DNA of 64,000 bases, from the NCBI RefSeq assembly GCF_021044625.1, contig NZ_CP087999.1, positions 2,548,501-2,612,500 on the forward strand, written 5' to 3'. The first letter of the stretch is position 1. Every line of letters begins with the position of its first letter. The translations under genes were made by a program, and so were the position numbers. Source of the DNA: Geomonas sp. RF6 (lineage in GTDB: Bacteria; Desulfobacterota; Desulfuromonadia; Geobacterales; Geobacteraceae). This document shows, piece by piece, positions 61,573 through 64,000 of this stretch. Under the pieces are notes generated by a model that was not told the DNA's origin, made no database searches, and saw nothing but the letters and a program-made list of their open reading frames with translations.

Positions 61573-63006
61573 CTACCTTAATCTTAAGGCGAAGTAGATG
61601 CTTGCGTTCCCCCTGCGGACGAGGAGTGCTGCGGATCCTTTCGCCTCGGCGTCCTTCATGGCCCGGGTGAAGTCGGCGCTGTTTTTCACCTTCCTCTGGT
61701 TGATGGAGAGGATGATGTCTCCGGGGCGGATGCCGTTTTCCGCGGCGATACCGTCCGGGTCGACATTGGTGATGATGACCCCCGAAAGACCCTTCGCCTT
61801 CAGCTCGTCAGGCAACTCGTCCACCGCGATCCCCAGAAGCTCCGTGGCGCGCTCGCTCGACTTCGGCGCCTGGGTCTGGGCCTTCTCCATGGAGGCGGTA
61901 ACGAGCGAGACCTTCAGCGTCTTTCCTTCCCGCACGAACTCCACCTCTACCCGTTTCCCGACCGGCGTGTCCGCCACCGTCCTCTGGAGCTGGCGCACGT
62001 CCTTTACTTCGGTGCCGGCAAAGCGGGTGATGATGTCCCCCTGCTGGATTCCGGCCTTTGCGGCGGGGCCGCCGGGGACGACGTCGTTGACGAGTGCGCC
62101 GCTTGCCTTGGAGAGACCGAAGGAGCGGGCCACATCTTCCGTCACCGTCTGGATGGAGACGCCAAGCCAGCTGCGGCTGACGTTACCTTTGCTGATGAGC
62201 TGGGTCACGATCTGCTTCGCCATGTTCACCGGGATGGCGAACCCGATCCCCTGGCCGGCGGCAACGATGGCGGTGTTGATCCCGATGACCTCTCCATATA
62301 TGTTAAGGAGCGGCCCGCCGGAGTTGCCGGGATTGATCGAGGCGTCGGTCTGGATAAAGTCCTCGTACGTTTCGATCCCCATATCGGACCTGCCGGTCGC
62401 GGATATGACGCCGACGGTGACGGTGCGGTCCAGCCCGAAGGGGTTGCCGATGGCCACAGCCCACTGCCCGACCTGCAGCTTGTCGGAGTCGCCAAGGACG
62501 GCGGCGGGAAGCGGACCTTTCACGTCGATCTTTATGACCGCTATGTCCGTCTTCGGGTCGGCGCCGATGACCTTGCCTGTGTACACCTTGTCGTTGGAGA
62601 GCTTCACCCTGATCGTCTCAGCATCGCGCACGACGTGGTCATTGGTGACGATGTAGCCATCCTTGTTGAGGATGAACCCGGAGCCGAGGCTGCTCTCCCT
62701 CTTGTATTGGGGGCGTCCGCCACCGTCGCCGAAGAAGTCCTCGAAGAAGGGGGAGAACTCGAAGAAGGGGCGCACGAGCTTCTTTTTCCCTATGGTGGAG
62801 ATGTTCACTACGGACGGGGTGACTTTGTGGACGAGATTGGTGAAGGCTTGCTGCGTGACGAGAATGTCTTTCGGGACTTCCTTGACGGGAGGTTCTGCGC
62901 TCTCCTTGCGCGTCGATTCGTAGTAGGTGACCCCTTCTTTTTTCTTGCAGGCAACGAGGGCGCAGGAGACGAGGAGGATGATGGCGACGACACGGAAGCT
63001 TCGCAT
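61573..63006 (-). CDS. HtrA/DegP-type serine protease lipoprotein
   Basis: A 477-aa trypsin-like Deg protease with two PDZ domains for envelope protein quality control. The catalytic triad is His124 (VTNDHVVRD), Asp154 (PKTDIAVIK) and Ser229 (INPGNSGGPLLN). The PDZ domains are at about 265-365 (WLGVSIQTVTEDVARSFGLS) and 385-470. The N-terminus has a lipobox (CALVAC, Cys20) followed by KKKEG, so it is a predicted lipoprotein rather than a soluble periplasmic protein. It is divergent from the cupin-HTH gene. Confidence 0.94.
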   Translation of the reverse strand: MRSFRVVAIILLVSCALVACKKKEGVTYYESTRKESAEPPVKEVPKDILVTQQAFTNLVHKVTPSVVNISTIGKKKLVRPFFEFSPFFEDFFGDGGGRPQYKRESSLGSGFILNKDGYIVTNDHVVRDAETIRVKLSNDKVYTGKVIGADPKTDIAVIKIDVKGPLPAAVLGDSDKLQVGQWAVAIGNPFGLDRTVTVGVISATGRSDMGIETYEDFIQTDASINPGNSGGPLLNIYGEVIGINTAIVAAGQGIGFAIPVNMAKQIVTQLISKGNVSRSWLGVSIQTVTEDVARSFGLSKASGALVNDVVPGGPAAKAGIQQGDIITRFAGTEVKDVRQLQRTVADTPVGKRVEVEFVREGKTLKVSLVTASMEKAQTQAPKSSERATELLGIAVDELPDELKAKGLSGVIITNVDPDGIAAENGIRPGDIILSINQRKVKNSADFTRAMKDAEAKGSAALLVRRGNASIYFALRLR

Positions 63007-63122
63007 GAACTACTCCTTGGATGGGCTAACCGGCTGAAACCGCGTTAAGACTAGCCAAAAAACCTACTGATGTCAACCGATTCGCCCATTTACGCACCTG
63101 CGTGAACCCTCGTTTTTCCCCC

Positions 63123-63151
63123 TTGACGCAAGAGTGTGTTTTGCATATATA
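63123..63151 (+). promoter_or_regulatory. Strong sigma70 promoter of cupin-HTH gene
   Basis: TTGACG (63123-63128), exact 17-bp spacer, TATATA (63146-63151), starting about 50 bp before GTG 63173. It is the best promoter match in the window. Confidence 0.75.
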
Positions 63152-63172
63152 TTCCACACGGAGGAATAGCGC

Positions 63173-63766
63173 GTGCAAGAGACGATTCGCCAGGAAATAA
63201 AGGAGATGAAGCTGGGGGAGAAGATCCGGGGGTTGCGCCAGGAACAGAGGCTCACCCTGCAGGCTCTTGCCGACACGACCGGGCTCTCGAAGCCACTCCT
63301 GTCGCAGATCGAAAACGACCAGGTAACGCCGCCGATCGCCACCCTGCTAAAGATCGCCAAGGGGCTGAAGGTGGGAATCCACTACTTCTTCGAGGAGGCG
63401 GGGGAGAAGCAGAAATTCGTACTCACCCGCGGCGAGGCGCTCGGCGGCAGCCAGCGCCGCCCCGGGAAAGACTCGATCCAGGGATACATGTACAAGCCGC
63501 TCGCGCCGGGGTTCCGCCAGAAGAAGGTAGAGCCGTTCATGGTGGAGTTCGAGGTGCGGGGGTGGGACGATTCCCTCTTTTACAGCCACGAAGGGGTGGA
63601 GTTTCTCTACATCCTTGACGGCCAGCTGGAGTTCCACTATGCCGACGAGGTGATGACCCTCTTCCCCGGTGACAGCATCTACTATGAATCCTCGGAGCCG
63701 CACGGCTACATCTCGGTTGGCGAGAGCCGCGCCCGCGCGGTGGCGGTCCTGTACACAAAGGGGTAG
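63173..63766 (+). CDS. XRE-family regulator with C-terminal cupin
   Basis: A 197-aa regulator. The helix-turn-helix (LGEKIRGLRQEQRLTLQALA then DTTGLSKPLLSQIENDQVTP) covers ~13-66. A cupin sensing domain covers ~120-197 (FLYILDGQLEFHYADEVMTL, GDSIYYESSEPHGYISVGES). Such proteins often repress nearby genes in response to small molecules; the effector is not evident. GTG 63173 follows GGAGGAATAGC. It is divergent from htrA. Confidence 0.92.
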   Translation: MQETIRQEIKEMKLGEKIRGLRQEQRLTLQALADTTGLSKPLLSQIENDQVTPPIATLLKIAKGLKVGIHYFFEEAGEKQKFVLTRGEALGGSQRRPGKDSIQGYMYKPLAPGFRQKKVEPFMVEFEVRGWDDSLFYSHEGVEFLYILDGQLEFHYADEVMTLFPGDSIYYESSEPHGYISVGESRARAVAVLYTKG

Positions 63767-64000
63767 GGCGGCCGCGGCAAATTCTTCCTATACATCAGCT
63801 ATTTTCCCCGTTGACATCCCCGCTGCGTGCGCTAGTATATATTCCTGTGCCGCTGTCGCCGGACAATACAGTATGAATTTCCGGCGGCACGAACCGGCCT
63901 CTGGCAGTAAGGGGTGGAGGGGCACATCGAGCTCTCCGGCAGGGCTTCCAATTCTGTAAGAAAGATTTAACCGCTTCGTTGAAAATATTGCGTTGACTTC
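63767..64000. other. Right-edge intergenic region with promoter and hairpins
   Basis: No gene is complete here. TTGACA (63811-63816) with TAGTAT or TATATA 16-19 bp downstream is a promoter-like pair reading rightward. It is followed by the hairpin CGCCGGA...TCCGGCG (~63854-63883) and further G/C-rich potential stems up to ~63950. It may be the leader of a gene beyond the window edge. Confidence 0.5.

Overview
The window looks like a chromosome segment from a GC-rich member of the Geobacterales (Geobacter/Geomonas-like, Desulfuromonadota). This is an inference from gene content and order, not from a database search. Supporting features are the ffh-rpsP-khpA-rimM-trmD-SPOUT-rplS-rnhB-yraN-rsmI block, a DUF507 gene, YedF/DUF3343 selenium/sulfur-carrier genes, cytoplasmic two-component proteins, and intergenic DNA full of short repeats. 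Almost all genes have G/C-rich third positions and many overlap by ATGA or GTGA, which indicates long operons. No rRNA, tRNA, CRISPR array or prophage was seen.

Layout. 1-2580: the end of a glycosyltransferase operon (a GT2 gene cut by the window edge, a GT4, and a short GT-like ORF). 2581-3548: repeat-rich spacer. 3549-18259: a surface-polysaccharide locus with a winged-helix regulator, an orphan MNT nucleotidyltransferase, a Wzx-type flippase, a NeuD-type acyltransferase, a DegT aminotransferase, five GT4 enzymes, one GT2, an alpha-1,2-fucosyltransferase-like GT11, and an unusual DUF362 + ATP-grasp pair. A YfhO-like membrane protein follows. 20952-24419: a methyltransferase, a GxxExxY protein, a DUF721/DciA-like protein with a small membrane protein, and the DUF3343-YedF pair. 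24897-33661: the SRP/ribosome-maturation block. It is broken up by repeats and by an IS30-family element between rnhB and yraN. 33813-42961: pgi, a Fis-type regulator, a polyprenyl diphosphate synthase, a carbonic anhydrase-like protein, an NtrC-type regulator overlapping tlpA and followed by ccdA, and a VOC protein. 43411-46647: an IPT/TIG protein and lptF-lptG. 47285-50461: a Crp/Fnr regulator and a soluble Cys-rich histidine kinase with a receiver-only partner. 50533-58363: sugar-nucleotide and glycogen/alpha-glucan genes (ManC-like enzyme with a degenerate phosphomannomutase domain, GH57, GalT-like, glgA, and a tiny very acidic protein). 58438-63766: a lipoprotein, pgeF, rluD, DUF507, an HtrA/Deg lipoprotein protease, and a cupin-HTH regulator.

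How it fits together. The sugar-nucleotide, flippase and glycosyltransferase genes describe assembly and export of a fucose- and aminosugar-containing glycan. lptF-lptG would export LPS. GH57, GalT-like and GlgA point to alpha-glucan storage. The most unusual material is of three kinds. (1) A DegT + NeuD + ATP-grasp + DUF362 subcluster may attach an amide-linked group to the glycan. (2) A two-component pair has a Cys-rich sensor and a receiver with no output domain. (3) Several repeat families lie between genes, including three MITE-like elements of about 245 bp with palindromic ends.
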